A stretch of 64,000 nucleotides of DNA, from contig OY294046.1 in the NCBI GenBank assembly GCA_958510825.1, positions 48,403,794 to 48,467,793 of the forward strand. Direction: 5' to 3'. Source of the stretch: Brachypterus glaber. Taxonomy: Eukaryota > Arthropoda > Insecta > Coleoptera > Kateretidae. How positions within the stretch are numbered: position 1 is the stretch's first letter; every line of letters begins with the position of its first letter. The translations under genes and the position numbers were made by a program. Below the pieces are notes generated by a model. It saw only the letters and a list, made by a program, of their open reading frames with translations. It was not told the DNA's origin and searched no databases. Shown here one piece after another: positions 11,903 to 22,517 of this stretch.

Positions 11903-14900
11903 ATAAATCTTTATTGGGGTAAACCAAATGGCTATAGACCGAGGTCTTTCTGCCTATAAATACAAACAATATATAAATTATTTAAATAAAATAAATCAAG
12001 GTTGGTAGCGTGGTAAAAAAAACAAAATTATAAAATGTTCAGTGTTATATAAAAAAAAAGTTAAAGTTAAACTTTTAAATTATCCAAATCACATGTGCTC
12101 TTCCTGAAGAATTTGCCAAACAGTTTTTTCGGGATAGCGTCTTTTTCTGTTTCCATCTCTTTGAGTGATAAGTCGCTCTATGATTGTCATATTGTCATTA
12201 TTTTCAGAAAAACGTTTTGTCAGGTCCTTTATTCTGTCTAAAATCGGAGTGACGCCTGTCGTCTCATACAAAATTTTGTTAAAAGGTTGTTTGAAATGTT
12301 GTGGAGGTAGTTGTTTTGATGACGAAGCTTTGTGAGGAACCTGAGACACGATCTTTCTGCGATTTCAACAATTTTTAAGGCAGGGTTCCGACAAGAATTC
12401 AGGAGAATTGCACCATACTCAAGGATGGGACGACAGATCATTTTGTAAATACGTACTCTATTCTTTAAGGAAAATCCCGAGTTTTTCAGGCATACTGACC
12501 CAAAATGTTTTGCTCTTGCAACAGCTTTAGTTTTTTTTAGTCTGGAATGAGCCTTAAAGTCTATCTTTGAGTCTATTGTGACGCCAAGGTATTTTATGGA
12601 TTGTGAAGGGTGTATAGTTTGGTTTAAAATGGAAATACTGGGAGAGGATTTGTGCGGGTTTGGTGTTATGCGCCAAAGTGAAAACCATCTTACTGTAGAT
12701 TTAACTAGTTCTTGCAGTTGGTTTATGAAAGTCCAAACGAGTTTTTAAATCACAAAAAATATTAATAATGAATAAAATCATCAAAATTCAGAAAAAATCA
12801 TGCGGACGCGTCTGATGTTTTTATGCATTATTAATATATTTTGTAAATTAAAATTTTTACCCAAACAGTCTTGGGTGGGCCCCCTCTGGTGGTGGGCCTT
12901 GGGCCGCCGGCCCATAGTTAATCCGGCTCTGTTTTCGAAACTACACCCAACTGGTTGAGGATAAAGAATCAAAAGTTGAGGATTTTTTCGACAAGGGTGT
13001 GCTCATTGGCAATGTGCATGATTGGTTAAAAAAATTTAAAAACTCTTTAGTGTACTCACCTGTCGGTCGGTTGTGCCGTGGTGGCGATATCCATGCCCCC
13101 CCGGGATCCCGTTTCAGCGAAATCGTCTGAACTGAGGACTTTGAACGGGGTTTTCATTGCGCTACCCAAACCTAACAAAAAAATACTAATAAGTTATTTT
13201 ATTTTAGTTATTATCGGAGATTATTAGGACTTTGCTTCTATAGAAGTCTCATGAAACTGTTAGGAACAACGAAAACAATTTTTTTTTTAAGATTCACTTC
13301 AACCTCAAAAACCCCAATATAACAATTTTCATGAAAACTACCCCCCGCCCTTTAGGGGGTGGAGAATTTTTTATTATCAGATTTACTTTTACAGCAACCT
13401 CAAGAACCCCAATATACCAATTTTCACGAAAACTACCCTCGCCCCTCAGAGGGTGGAATTAAAATCTTTTTATTATCAAATTCACTTTCTGCAACCTCAT
13501 AAGTCCCAATATAGGTACCAATTTTCACAAAAACTACCCCCACCCCTTAGGGGGTGGAATTGGAAAAAAATATCAGATTCAGTTTCGTCAACCCCAAAAA
13601 AATGTTTACCCTCTAGTCAAAATCTGGCGCCCACCTTACCTTGGCCCTTGGCGCCCCTACCAAAACAAAAACCAACACCCTCAAAAAAAAAAGCTTTGTC
13701 CCTGAGTGTTTCTACAAAAGAAAAAACAGCCTCCGGAAAAAAAGCTTTGTCCCCGAGCGTTTCTGTTCTGCAATGGCGCCCCTACCAAAACAAAAAACAC
13801 CCTCCGGAAAAAAAAAGAAAAAAAACACCCTCCGGGAAAAAGTTTGTCCCTAAGCGTTTCTGCAAAATTTGGCGCCTATAAAAGAAAAATAACACCCTCC
13901 GGAAAAAAAGCTTTGCCCCTGGGCGCACTAACAAAACAAAAAAAAAACACTTTAAAAAAAAGGTTTGTCCCTAAGCATTTCTACAAAATTTGGCGCCCAC
14001 CTTTTTGCCCCTACTCAAACAAAAAAACACCCGCTATTATTTTAATTTTTGATTCTACGCGCCTGTACACTTACCTTTAGGCTGCGTAAGCGCGGGCTGC
14101 TCTGACAACGACTCTTCAAAGATCATTATTTTGTTACCCCCTTGTTTTTCCGTGGGCAAAGGAGAACAGCTGTTGCTATCTGGAGACCAGTTAAGCTTCA
14201 CCTGGGCTTTGATCCAAGCGTCGTTACTCTCCACGGGGGTCTCAGAATCAGAATCGGCCAAGTCTATGGTTTCGACTATGGAGACGGAATCAGTCAAGGG
14301 CTTAATACTGTGGTGTTGCATAGCACTGAAGCGACCCGTGTGAGATTCGTTAAAACTATTTATTTGGGTACCATTTATTTGTACCTGAGGCAAGGTGATC
14401 TCAGAATGGTGCATCAATTGATTTTGGGGCTGATTTTGAATAGACACGCTCTGATTTTTGACTTGAAAGGGCGACTGGTTTTGGAAAGATTGCATATGAG
14501 AGATTTCTTGATGATGCTGAGGCATTGGTGGGGTCTGATTATGGATTTCGAAGGGGGCTGATCTTTGGTTATGAAATGACATTTGAATGCTTGTATTATT
14601 AGATACTAAGTCCTGTTGATTGAAAAACGAACTGTTCACTGATTTATTTTTTAACGAATTGTTTTGATTCGTTTTTGTTTTGTAGTTTTTGTGGTGAGAG
14701 CGCAGCTCCTCTAAGCTGTACTCGGTCAATGGATCTATATACACGCGGTTTTTGGGGTACATGGGTTTCATACGGGGATCTGGATCCTCTGGGTGGTAAA
14801 TGGGCAGCACCCAGTTCGAATAGTCTTCTAACGTTGTTTTCGGCCGTAAAGAGTGGAAATTTTTTATTTCGTCTTGGTTGTCACTGTCTTCATGAACTGA

Positions 14901-17900
14901 AAAAAAAGATAAATGATCTAAATGCATGCAACCCACAATTATTGTGTATTATACACCTTGTTGTAGGGGTAACGAAAATAGGAAATTCTATTTCCCACCA
15001 CTCTTGCAATTCAACACACGCAAAATGAACGTCGCTCGTGATGTGATAATCGAGTGATAATGTGAAAAATATTGTAAGTTTCTAACAAATTACATTTTTC
15101 AATATTAGATAGATAGAGAAATAGATAGATAGATTTATTGTCATACGGGGACCTAACAAATCGACACTCCCAAGCAACAAGGATGTAAGTCAAGTTAGAC
15201 CCATTTTGAGTTATACTCATAGGTAAACGCCTTGAAAAAAGACACACCTGGTGGTACTACTCAGATTTCTCCACAGGCCATTTTAACCAAAATTTTACCT
15301 AAAAACACTAAAGTAAAAAATTTTAAACTTGAATATTATCAGAAACAAACAATAAATAAACAATAAATACTTATACAGTTAAATAGAGAATTTTATAAGC
15401 TTTCAAATGACGTATCGCATGTCTTCCTTTTCCACTTCAATCATTTACCCACCCTTAAATAATAAAAAAAAATATTTTAGAAATTTAGCTGTCGTGAAAA
15501 ATGACAATATATGAGTTACGGCTTTGTTGATTGGGGGTATCGAAATAGGTATTTTATACCTAAGGCAGTTTAATTTAACATATAATTTTTTTTATTTGGC
15601 TATAACCTAATTTTTTTCTTAAAAGCTTCTTCCTGACATTTTCTTTAAAATTTTCTTGTACAGCTTTAATTTTTTCATTCTACGTTCTTGAGATTATTAT
15701 ACTCCTCGCAGCTTCATAGGAGAGGAGTATTATAGAAAAACTGTAAGTTTACCTTGGAACAGATAGCTCTTATAATAACGCCAGAAAACGATTGATCTGT
15801 TTTAGCTGGGACACCCTGATTGTCTTGATTTTCTTTGATTTTAGTTTACTTACCAGTGAACCCAAGTTGCGGTCTATGTCCAACAGCCCTTCTTTTCGAC
15901 GGCACCGTCGTCCACGGCCCCGGCTTGATCGTGTTTTCCTTGCGAGCATCCTGCCGTTTGGCCACCGCGACGATACTCATTGGAGCTGCCTCGGGGCCTT
16001 GGAAGCGGGGACCTCCCCGGTCCTCAAACACGGTCACAGGTGCGTTTGATCGCGCTGGCTCCGCTCCCGAGGGCAGGAAGCCCCCCGGGGCCCCTCCGCT
16101 GGGGATCCTGGCACTGCCCACGCGGCCGGGTTTGTAGGCGTGAAGGGACGTTAGCGCTTGCCGTTTTTGAGTTAGGTTGGTTTGAAAGGCTTCTTCGCCA
16201 TACAGGTTCTAGAAATTTAATATTTTTACTTTATTGTAAACATGTGTACTGCAATATTTTAAAATTTAATTCCCAGAATGGTTGCCAGAGAAATTCCGAG
16301 AAAAATATCAGAAGCAAATTTCCTTTCAGAAGCCAGATTTGGTAATAAAACAATTTTTTACTCACTAAAAAATTAAATTATAAACTATAACTAATATTTT
16401 TTTTCTTATAATGGGGAAAATTTCATGATTTTATTTTCGAATAATTTTATAATTTTTAAAGTTATGAGTTTGTAATTAGAAGAATAAAAGGGATAAAACT
16501 TTTATCCCTTACTTTTATCATAAAAGTAAAGTACTCTTTAGATAAAAGCTGTGTTGGGAAATTGTATATATTTTAGGATAAACGGGAATCTTTTGTTACA
16601 TCTTTGATATTGTTCTGGTATTTTTACAAGTTGTTAAATAAGGCATAGATAAATAAATTATATAATAAATAATAAACTACATAATAAGGGTTCCATGGAT
16701 TAAATACGCATTTGGCAGTTATTTTTCAAATAAGGTTACACCCCACTAATGAAGGAATGCACTCGCCACAGACGTGAAGAGGATATCAAAATTCAGTACC
16801 TACGATTTAAGACGTCAACGGGTGATTGCTACCGCCAATGAGCGAATACAAGTATAAAATATATCGTCGCGGTCAGTAATTAATGCTTGACAAATTAATG
16901 TTTAATATATTAATGTTCAATGTGTATGTCCAACATTTTAAGACATCTTTAAGGATAATATAAAGATACTTTTATTTTCATCACGATAGCGCTCTCTCCA
17001 AGGAGTCTACAAAACCCCCCTTTTTTTATTTTTCTTCTTCTTCTTTCCATTTATTTGGCCTTGTATCCCATATCGGCCAGTGGTCTGCGTTTTATTTACC
17101 GGGGTGAGATTTTTTTTTTTTTTTCTGTGGTCTTGTCTTCTTCTTTCTTTCTCTTCTTCTTCGTTTTTTCTGTGGGAAAGGGATAGGGGAATTATTAAGG
17201 GGTGAAAGGAGGTGCTAAAGCTTAATGTTTATAGACTCTAAAAAGCTGACTACAGTTTCTACTACTACTTGCGAGGTATTACTAAGGATTTGTGCTACAC
17301 TGATTGGGCTTTCTATCATACTACTTAGCTTACGGTATAGTTCATTTATTTGGGCTGCATGCAGGGGGCATTCTAAAAGTATGTGGTGAATGTCGTGTGT
17401 ACTTCCGCAGGGGCACTCTGGGTTGTCTTCCAGGTGTATACGGTGTAAATGTGATTTTGTAAGGCAATGCCCACTTCTCAAGCGAAGGAAGGTAGTCGTG
17501 TGCCTCCGGTCCAATTTTGTTGATTTTATCCAAGGTTTTGTTAAATTTCTGGTATGTGTAGCGAAGAATCTGCCAGAGTAAGCTAACGTTTGAGTAAATT
17601 CATTTTCCCATTCTTTCACTTTCATTTGTTTTATTTCTTTTATGAATTCTTGCCAGTGGGTTTTTATTTCAGTCTAGTATGAGGGTTTTGGAAGTGTATG
17701 TAAGGTAGTCTTTTTTGTTTGAATTCTTTGTATAACAGATTTTGTATAATGCGGACCGAGAGTCTGAGAAGATTATATATTTATTTTGTTGTGATGCGCG
17801 GAACATATCGGCGGCCAAAAGTATTGCTTTTTGTAGGGCGTAATTTTCTGCGGTAGCAATGGAGAAATGTTTAGGTAGTTTTTCAGCGAATCTGTAATTT

Positions 17901-20900
17901 GTTGATGGTATGTATATTCCTATTCCGACATTGCCCTCTGAGCTTACTGACCCATCAGTGTACAGAGCTACAAAGTTTTCCCAGTTCTCATTCACATAGG
18001 TTAAAAACATGCCTCTATTATCAGTATCTTTTTTAAGGGGAGGGATGTGGATTTTTTTTTTAGGATGATAGATTGAAATTCCGTGTTAAAAATGGGGATG
18101 TTGATAGATTTTTTGATTAATGGAGATTTGTTGAGGTAGAAATCTAGGGCATATATTAGGGGAGGGCGAGTACGGTTAGACCAATACCGACCTCCGTCGT
18201 AAAATTCCGCGTATATGGTTATTAACTTTGCTAAGATTGTGCTGTGTTCCATTGAGAAAAGTTTACCTACGTAACGGCATGCCAGCCATTCCCTTCTGGC
18301 TGATAGGGGTTGTTCACCCGTCTCAGCCAAGAGGATGTTGGTGGGGGTGGACTTCATGAAACCTCCTATGATCCTGAGGCATTGATATTGGGTTCTTGAC
18401 AATTTTTGAAGGGATTTTTTGGGAACTCTAAAGAAAAGGGTACTTCCGAAGTCAAAATGTGGTCTGATTATGGCGTTATACAGTATTAATAAAGTACTAG
18501 GATCAGCACCCCATTTGGTGCCACATAGAGAGCGTAGAATGTTCATTCTTTTCTTTGCTTTGGTACAGAGCATATCTATATGTTCTTTCCAGTTAAGTGA
18601 GTATTCAAGAATTGCGCCCAGGTAATTCACCGAGTTGGACCAGGGAATGGGTTGACCTCCGATCACTATAGGCTGTAGGGGGGGATAGTTAATAGTTTTC
18701 CGAAAGAGTATGGCAGAGCTTTTTTGCGCTGATATAGTTAGACCGTGTTCTAGTAGCCAAGCATTAATGTTTCTTAAGGTGCGATTTATAGCGTCAATAA
18801 TAAGAAAAAGGTTTGAGCCGGAGCATATTAGAGCTAGGTCATCAGCATACTGGATGATCCTGCAGCCTAAAATCCCGGACAGGTGTAAAAGATTTGTAAC
18901 TATATTAAAAAGTAGCGGGCTTAGTATAGATCCCTGAGGGAGACCTATCGACGCTACATGGGGGCCTATTTTACCGTTCCGAACATCTTTATCTAAAATA
19001 TATACATTACGATTTTGATATAAAAGCATAATGACGTCAGCAATGTCTTTAGGTATATTGGTTTGTGCTAGTAATGGATATAAAATGGATAAGTCTACAT
19101 TGTCAAAAGCAGAGTTTATGTCAAGTGTCACTAGTACGGTATGGTTTCCTGTTTGGAGTTCACTGTGTACTGTGGAAGTTATTAGTGTAAGTGGGTCTAA
19201 AATGCTTTTCCCTTTTCGAAATCCAAACTGGAATGGGTACAGGGAGTTGGAACGTTCTATTTTGTGTTCAATTCTGTTTTTAATTAAAGTTTCAAAAGTT
19301 TTTAGAATGCAGGAGCTTTTTTTATTATAAGTGCAGAGACTTATTTTGTATGTGTTGGGAACAGTGTAAATTTCCCACCAGTTTTTTCTATTGGTTTATT
19401 CCGTTTAAGTTGTGCGCAATCGCCGTGTCGGCTGATTTCCGCCTTCTCAAGTAGTATAAGATTAACCGTCGTGTCCGATAGACGCGTTTTGCCTATAGCC
19501 AAAGATAATCGTAGCTATTTCTGCGTATTGTATTAAAATTATTGTAAATAGTGTAAATAAACTATGTAAATACAGTCCATTTTGCTCTTATTAATAATAA
19601 TTCACAGTGTGTCCAACAGTATGATTTATCCCTTAATTACCCTATGCTTTATGGTCCTTTATAATAAATATTTTAATTTAGTTTTCACGGTCTTAGAAAC
19701 CGTAAAGGTTAACATGCCTATCTAAACCTATCTAAAAGCCATTTGCCCTTTTAACCTCTTATTGCCTGAATTATGTTGACCTTAAAAAAATAAAAAAAGT
19801 ATATACCCAAAATGGTTGTGCTTTAACTTACCTTTACACCACTTTTAAATGAATAAAAACATAAAAACTAACCTTGCCGGTAGAGCAGTAAATTGAAAAA
19901 AAAATATATATACTGCCGACTGTGTAGACGCGAGTTGTCACGGAAACGTGTTAAAATGTGTAAAATTGTGTAATTTTAACGAAAAACGGAGTAAAAATCA
20001 CATTACATTAAATTTTACAATTTAACATGATTTCGCGTCAACTCACGTCTACCCGATTCACCCAGTTTTTTTCATAATTGATGTCATACACCAAATAACT
20101 TATGTATAAAAAAACACAGATGGCAACATGTGACCTAAAACTGAATTAATTGTATGGTTCTAAAATGGAACAGTAGAAAATTTGGGATCACAGCCATTAA
20201 AATTTATATCTACACTTATAAACACAATAAAAATGGTATGTTCCTAATCTGACCCAGTCGGCAATAAGAAGTTAACACAAGTTTAGGGGTTAAAATTTTC
20301 TTTTTTAACCATGTAAAGAATTTTAGTTTGTTTTTTCATATTTCGAAAAATCCTGATTTAACTTACATACTGTCCCACAGTTATCAGAAGATTCTGGCAA
20401 GCGGTCTCCAGTTCATCAAAGGGCTGGGCCAGAGCCGACTTCCCCTGTTCTAGCACGTTATTGGCATTCTGGAAATCCCCACCCGCCTCGTGGTAGTACG
20501 CCCAGGCACGGTACATGTCTGCGCAACCTCTGCAGAGTCCTCTAGCATACATCATATGATATAACTCCAGGGGATTTTGTTGCAAGTCAATCTATGTTGT
20601 TATTCAAAAAAATTAGCTTTAAAATACATTTTACATTCAATAGGGTTTTTAGAATGGGATAAAACAAAATTTCTCAACAAAGTGGCCAGGGCAGTAGGAA
20701 AGAAGATCACAACTTTTTTTAGTCTAAAATTACAACTTTTAAAACCTAGACAAAAAAGTTAATGACTATAAAAGTCCAATGTTTCCAATACTGCTGCCTT
20801 GAGATTTAAAATTTCCAAATTTAACTTTCTTAAACTACGAAAAAGTTGTAAAACTTACGAAAAAGTTGTAAATTTTATGTAAATTTTACAACTTCTCCCA

Positions 20901-22107
20901 ATACACTGAAAAAACGAACAGCCAACACTCGAGTTGGGAAAATCCACTGCTTAGTGGGTGAAATTGAGTGGCAGACTCCGGAAAGTGGTAGAATAGTTGA
21001 GTAAATTGAAGGGAAATTGGATGTTGGGAAATTGGTCAGTAAATTCCGTCAGGGGTAAAACTTTCTTCTTGAGGTGGGAAAATTGGAGTACAGTTGGGAT
21101 TTTTTTCAGGTACAGTTTAAAGATAAGGTGAGGACCTTTTTTTTAGTCATCAAAATTTTTCAGTCAGGGGTAAAGCTTTGTTTTTGAGTTGGGAAAATTG
21201 GACTACTGTAACTGTAACAGTTGGGAATTTTCTCAGAGGTGAGAACGTTTTTTTTTGTTAGTCATCAAAATATTCAAGTCAGGGATGAAGCTTTTTTTTA
21301 AGTTGGGAATTTTCTGATTTTTAGTTGGGAAATATTTGGGCTTCAAAACTTTTTAAGGCCCAACAAAAAAATGCATTTTTTTTATAGAATTTGGCTTTAC
21401 CAGGGACTTTAAATCAGGGATTAATAAGAGAAACATTTAAAAACCAACTAAAAGGTAAAATAAAATTAAATGTGTAACCATAATTTTTTGTCAGCCCCTC
21501 CCCCTTCCCCAAAATTTAAAAAATTGTTTCTGGACATAGCTTTTTTATTATTCAATAGAAGAAAAATTTAAAAACCACCTAAAAAGTAAAATAAATTTAG
21601 ACAAAATATGTTATTATTTTTTCCAATTCATGAGAATGTATCCTAAAAGGACAGAAAATAGAATAAAACAGGGTTGTAGCAAATACTAGATCATAAATAT
21701 GGTTAAATGCAACTTACAAACTTAATCCATAGTTTACAGAACCTTCGGTCCTCAGTATACCTAGAATCGTGCTCAAATTTGCTTAAACAGTGCTCTAATA
21801 GAGGCAAGAGGTCCCCCTCATGCCCATGTTTCGGGTAACTTTGTTCCACCCATGAAATGTATTGATAATATAAATCTAATGGATCCTCACCACTGTAATT
21901 TGTTATAGCACTTTCGAATTCCCTAAAAAAGAGGGAAACAGTAAATAATTGACACTGGGTTCAAGACAATAAAAATTACTCTTTTTGTTTTTGCAGCTCG
22001 AATTGTAGTTCCTGGTTCGTTTGTGCTTGAAGTGCCATTTCTAGTTGTGAAGGGTTTCGCCCCCCTCGAAGGGGCTGAATGTTTTCTTTGCTTAGATCAA
22101 AATCCAT
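5903..22107 (-). CDS. BubR1: BubR1/Bub1-type spindle-checkpoint kinase (11 exons)
   Basis: Exons, 5' to 3' on the minus strand: 22107-21980, 21922-21718, 20591-20367, 16208-15854, 14896-14075, 13171-13060, 11367-11065, 10505-10319, 10222-10000, 7046-6801, 6531-5903. All have GT-AG junctions with matching phase, giving 1144 residues. Domains: KEN box at residues 7-9; Mad3/BUB1 TPR-like region about 40-186; second KEN box near 276-278, after an ABBA-like VFEDR; BUB3-binding GLEBS motif about 350-372 (EYSLEELR); low-complexity middle; protein kinase about 870-1140. Kinase residues are intact: GKGTFG loop, K898, HADIKPDN (D995, N1000), DFG at 1017. By family knowledge, the KEN boxes mean inhibition of APC/C-Cdc20 (mitotic checkpoint complex) and GLEBS means kinetochore recruitment through BUB3. 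Two KEN boxes favour BubR1 over Bub1; an unduplicated MadBub-type protein is the alternative. The 4.2-kb intron between exons 4 and 3 holds a retrotransposon. Confidence 0.93.
7050..7990 (-). mobile_element. Truncated non-LTR retrotransposon in BubR1 intron 9
   Basis: The minus strand encodes reverse-transcriptase fragments: GVAQGSVFGPVLFLFYINDI at about 7895-7955, then a KTLSF-type block ending FLGVYLDDGLIW (near 7690-7730) and RT C-terminal residues YAILAWG (near 7510). The frame changes at least once, so it is dead. The 3' end appears to be the AATAAAATCTAATCTAATCT tail at about 7050-7070, directly against the kinase exon acceptor. It is 5' truncated, typical of LINEs. Clade uncertain (Jockey/CR1-like). 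Confidence 0.75.
8118..8520. repeat. Two direct copies of a repeat of about 180 bp
   Basis: The copies, about 8118-8287 and 8321-8517, share GGAACCGTTACGAAA, ACGCTTACGATATCAACAAA, GATCATTGTT, CGCAAAAGTGTCCCAAAAT and AGAACTTTAAATTTATGTGA. AAAGTGTCCCAAAA recurs three or more times within them. The unit is not recognised. It lies in BubR1 intron 9. Confidence 0.65.
8890..9222 (+). mobile_element. 3' end of a non-LTR retrotransposon with (ATT)n tail
   Basis: The sequence ends GGTCTATAGCCATTTGG, TTACCCCAATAAAG and (ATT)n. About 250 bp upstream, translated remnants (MTIIEPLITQRDGNRKRRYP) match the C-terminus encoded by the minus-strand copy at 11868-12745. It is therefore a severely 5'-truncated second member of that family in opposite orientation. 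Confidence 0.7.
11439..11498 (+). pseudogene. Isolated reverse-transcriptase scrap
   Basis: One frame reads LNSVKYLGIYIDNNFKWNIP, the region after the RT catalytic core that is characteristic of non-LTR elements. It is cut off by the foldback element that starts at 11507. Too short to classify. Confidence 0.5.
11507..11640. mobile_element. Foldback MITE, 134 bp
   Basis: The arms CTCTAGAAAGAACCTTG and TTTTCGCATGCGCGCG pair with CGCGCGTATGCGAAAACAAG and TTTCTTTCTAGAG at the right end. The stem is about 33 bp with two or three mismatches. It lies in BubR1 intron 6 (between exons 6 and 7 of the spliced order). Confidence 0.75.
11710..13003. mobile_element. Element with inverted repeats of about 160 bp enclosing a LINE fragment
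   Basis: The left arm (about 11710-11870) and right arm (about 12848-13003) are reverse complements at roughly 85-90 percent by eye. Shared blocks include GAAAACAGAGCC, ATTAACTATGG, CCCAAGACTGTTTGGG and ATCCTCAACCAGTTGGGT. The CAGAGCCGGATTAAC-like string resembles some hAT terminal repeats, but it is internal here because the inverted similarity continues about 75 bp beyond it. The space between is largely the non-LTR copy at 11868-12745, which probably inserted into the element. Confidence 0.65.
11868..12745 (-). mobile_element. Truncated non-LTR retrotransposon, (TAA)n tail
   Basis: Minus-strand frames read IKYLGVTIDSKIDFKAHSRL (about 12560-12620), then RIYKMICRPILEYGAILLNS (about 12390-12450) and the C-terminal RNRKRRYPEKTVWQILQEEH ending at 12089. 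A 3' UTR with AATAAAG and a (TTA)n run ends at about 11868. Frameshifts separate the parts, so it is inactive. Jockey-like by the RT thumb and C-terminal pattern. Confidence 0.75.
13300..13590. repeat. Tandem repeat, three units of about 110 bp
   Basis: Each unit contains CAACCTCAAGAACCCCAATA, CCAATTTTCACGAAAACTACC and the short palindrome CCCTTAGGGGGTGG, then TTTTATTATCAGATTCA. It lies in BubR1 intron 5, about 120 bp from exon 6. Confidence 0.7.
13620..14040. repeat. Minisatellite, GGCGCC / AAAGCTTTGTCCC unit
   Basis: Five or more units repeat CACCCTC, CGGAAAAAAAGCTTTGTCCC, GCGTTTCTGCAAAA and TTTGGCGCC. This is the reverse complement of the array at 1530-1760. It ends about 35 bp from the donor of the large BubR1 exon 14896-14075. 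The plus-strand ORFs that run through it are lysine/proline-rich by-products. Confidence 0.75.
15100..15260 (-). mobile_element. 3' end of a non-LTR element with a (TCTA)n tail
   Basis: Read on the minus strand, the block ends TATGACAATAAATCTATCTA followed by tetranucleotide repeats, a typical LINE 3' terminus. No coding sequence remains. It lies in BubR1 intron 4. Confidence 0.5.
17215..19376 (-). mobile_element. I-clade-like non-LTR retrotransposon, RT plus RNase H, 5' truncated
   Basis: From about 19376 downward, one frame encodes RT: FQFGFRKGKSILDPL, LDINSAFDNV, GLPQGSILSPLLFNI, QYADDLALI and NYLGAILEYSLNWKEHI, ending at 18001. A frame change leads to an RNase H domain (18010-17669) with the acidic residues of LYTDGSV, AENYALQKA and FSDSRSAL. 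A second frame change gives a C-terminal region (about 17660-17215) with LRSGH and a CPCGS...H...C zinc-knuckle-like motif. It sits in the 4.2-kb BubR1 intron between coding exons 3 and 4. The N-terminal endonuclease and ORF1 are missing. The two frame breaks make it inactive. Confidence 0.85.
19400..19640. repeat. Possible LTR or other repeat fragment
   Basis: A moderately GC-rich block (CGCCGTGTCGGCTGATTTCC, CCGTCGTGTCCGATAGACGC) followed by repeated TGTAAATA and a CAGTGTGTCCAACA end looks unlike the surrounding intron and resembles the 3' part of an LTR. No partner LTR or internal coding region is present in the window, so this call is weak. Confidence 0.2.
19923..20053. mobile_element. 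Foldback MITE in BubR1 intron
   Basis: The ends TGTAGACGCGAGTTG and CAACTCACGTCTAC are inverted, and the inner TGTTAAAATGTGTAAAATTG pairs loosely with its counterpart near 20015. About 130 bp, no coding. Confidence 0.5.
20925..21345. repeat. Diverged GTCAGGGGTAAAGC minisatellite
   Basis: Repeats of GAGTTGGGAAAATTGGA, CAGTCAGGGGTAAAGCTTTG and TTTTTTT spacers occur about four times. It is related in core sequence to the arrays at 1530-1760 and 13620-14040. It sits in the intron between BubR1 coding exons 2 and 3. Confidence 0.5.
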
Positions 22108-22517
22108 TGAACTGACGTTTTGAGACGGCTGTCAAATCACAAATTATTTGGTAAATTTTCATGTTTTTCAATCAATATACAAAAACTTACTGTTTGTTTG
22201 GATTAAGGATGAAATATTACATTAACATTTATAATTATTTTCTATAATAAACCTAAATTATGAGAAAAACCAACGACTTTGTTATTTGAACCGACCGACA
22301 ACTGCATTAAATTACTACCAACCTATTTTTTTTTGACAGTCACAAACTGTTGGCGTGCCTGAATGTCATAAATTTTGACAGTGGGGAAATGTTTCGAAAA
22401 CTCGTATTTACTTTATTTAAATAATATGACCTTGTTTGTTTAAAATGATAAGATAATTTATTATGTTTGAGGTTTCAAAAGTTAATTAGTCCCTTCAAAA
22501 TTACAAATACATCAAAA
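22108..22517. promoter_or_regulatory. Divergent promoter region, BubR1 and pyridoxal kinase
   Basis: The start codons of the two genes, 22107 (minus) and 22518 (plus), are 410 bp apart with nothing coding between, so both promoters must lie here. I see no convincing TATA box. On the minus strand a donor-like CA|GTAAGT at about 22191 and an acceptor TTTGACAG at about 22134 could define a 5' UTR intron for BubR1 (weak). Confidence 0.6.

Noticed and set aside
11786..12942. hAT element bounded exactly by CAGAGCC...GGCTCTG
   Set aside because: The inverted similarity extends about 75 bp outside these points and no 8-bp direct duplication is seen, so these are not simple termini.
13453..14080. Plus-strand ORFs rich in Lys, Pro and Ser
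   Set aside because: They read through tandem repeats and a minisatellite; composition follows the repeat unit.
14142..14561. Plus-strand ORF of 139 codons
   Set aside because: Antisense shadow of the large BubR1 exon 14896-14075; no family pattern.
15792..16345. Overlapping plus-strand ORFs in a GC-rich block
   Set aside because: Antisense to BubR1 exon 16208-15854, whose minus-strand frame joins its neighbours in phase and carries the second KEN box.
22467..22517. Upstream extension of pyridoxal kinase
   Set aside because: The first triplet is TTG; the first ATG in frame is 22518, right where family similarity begins.
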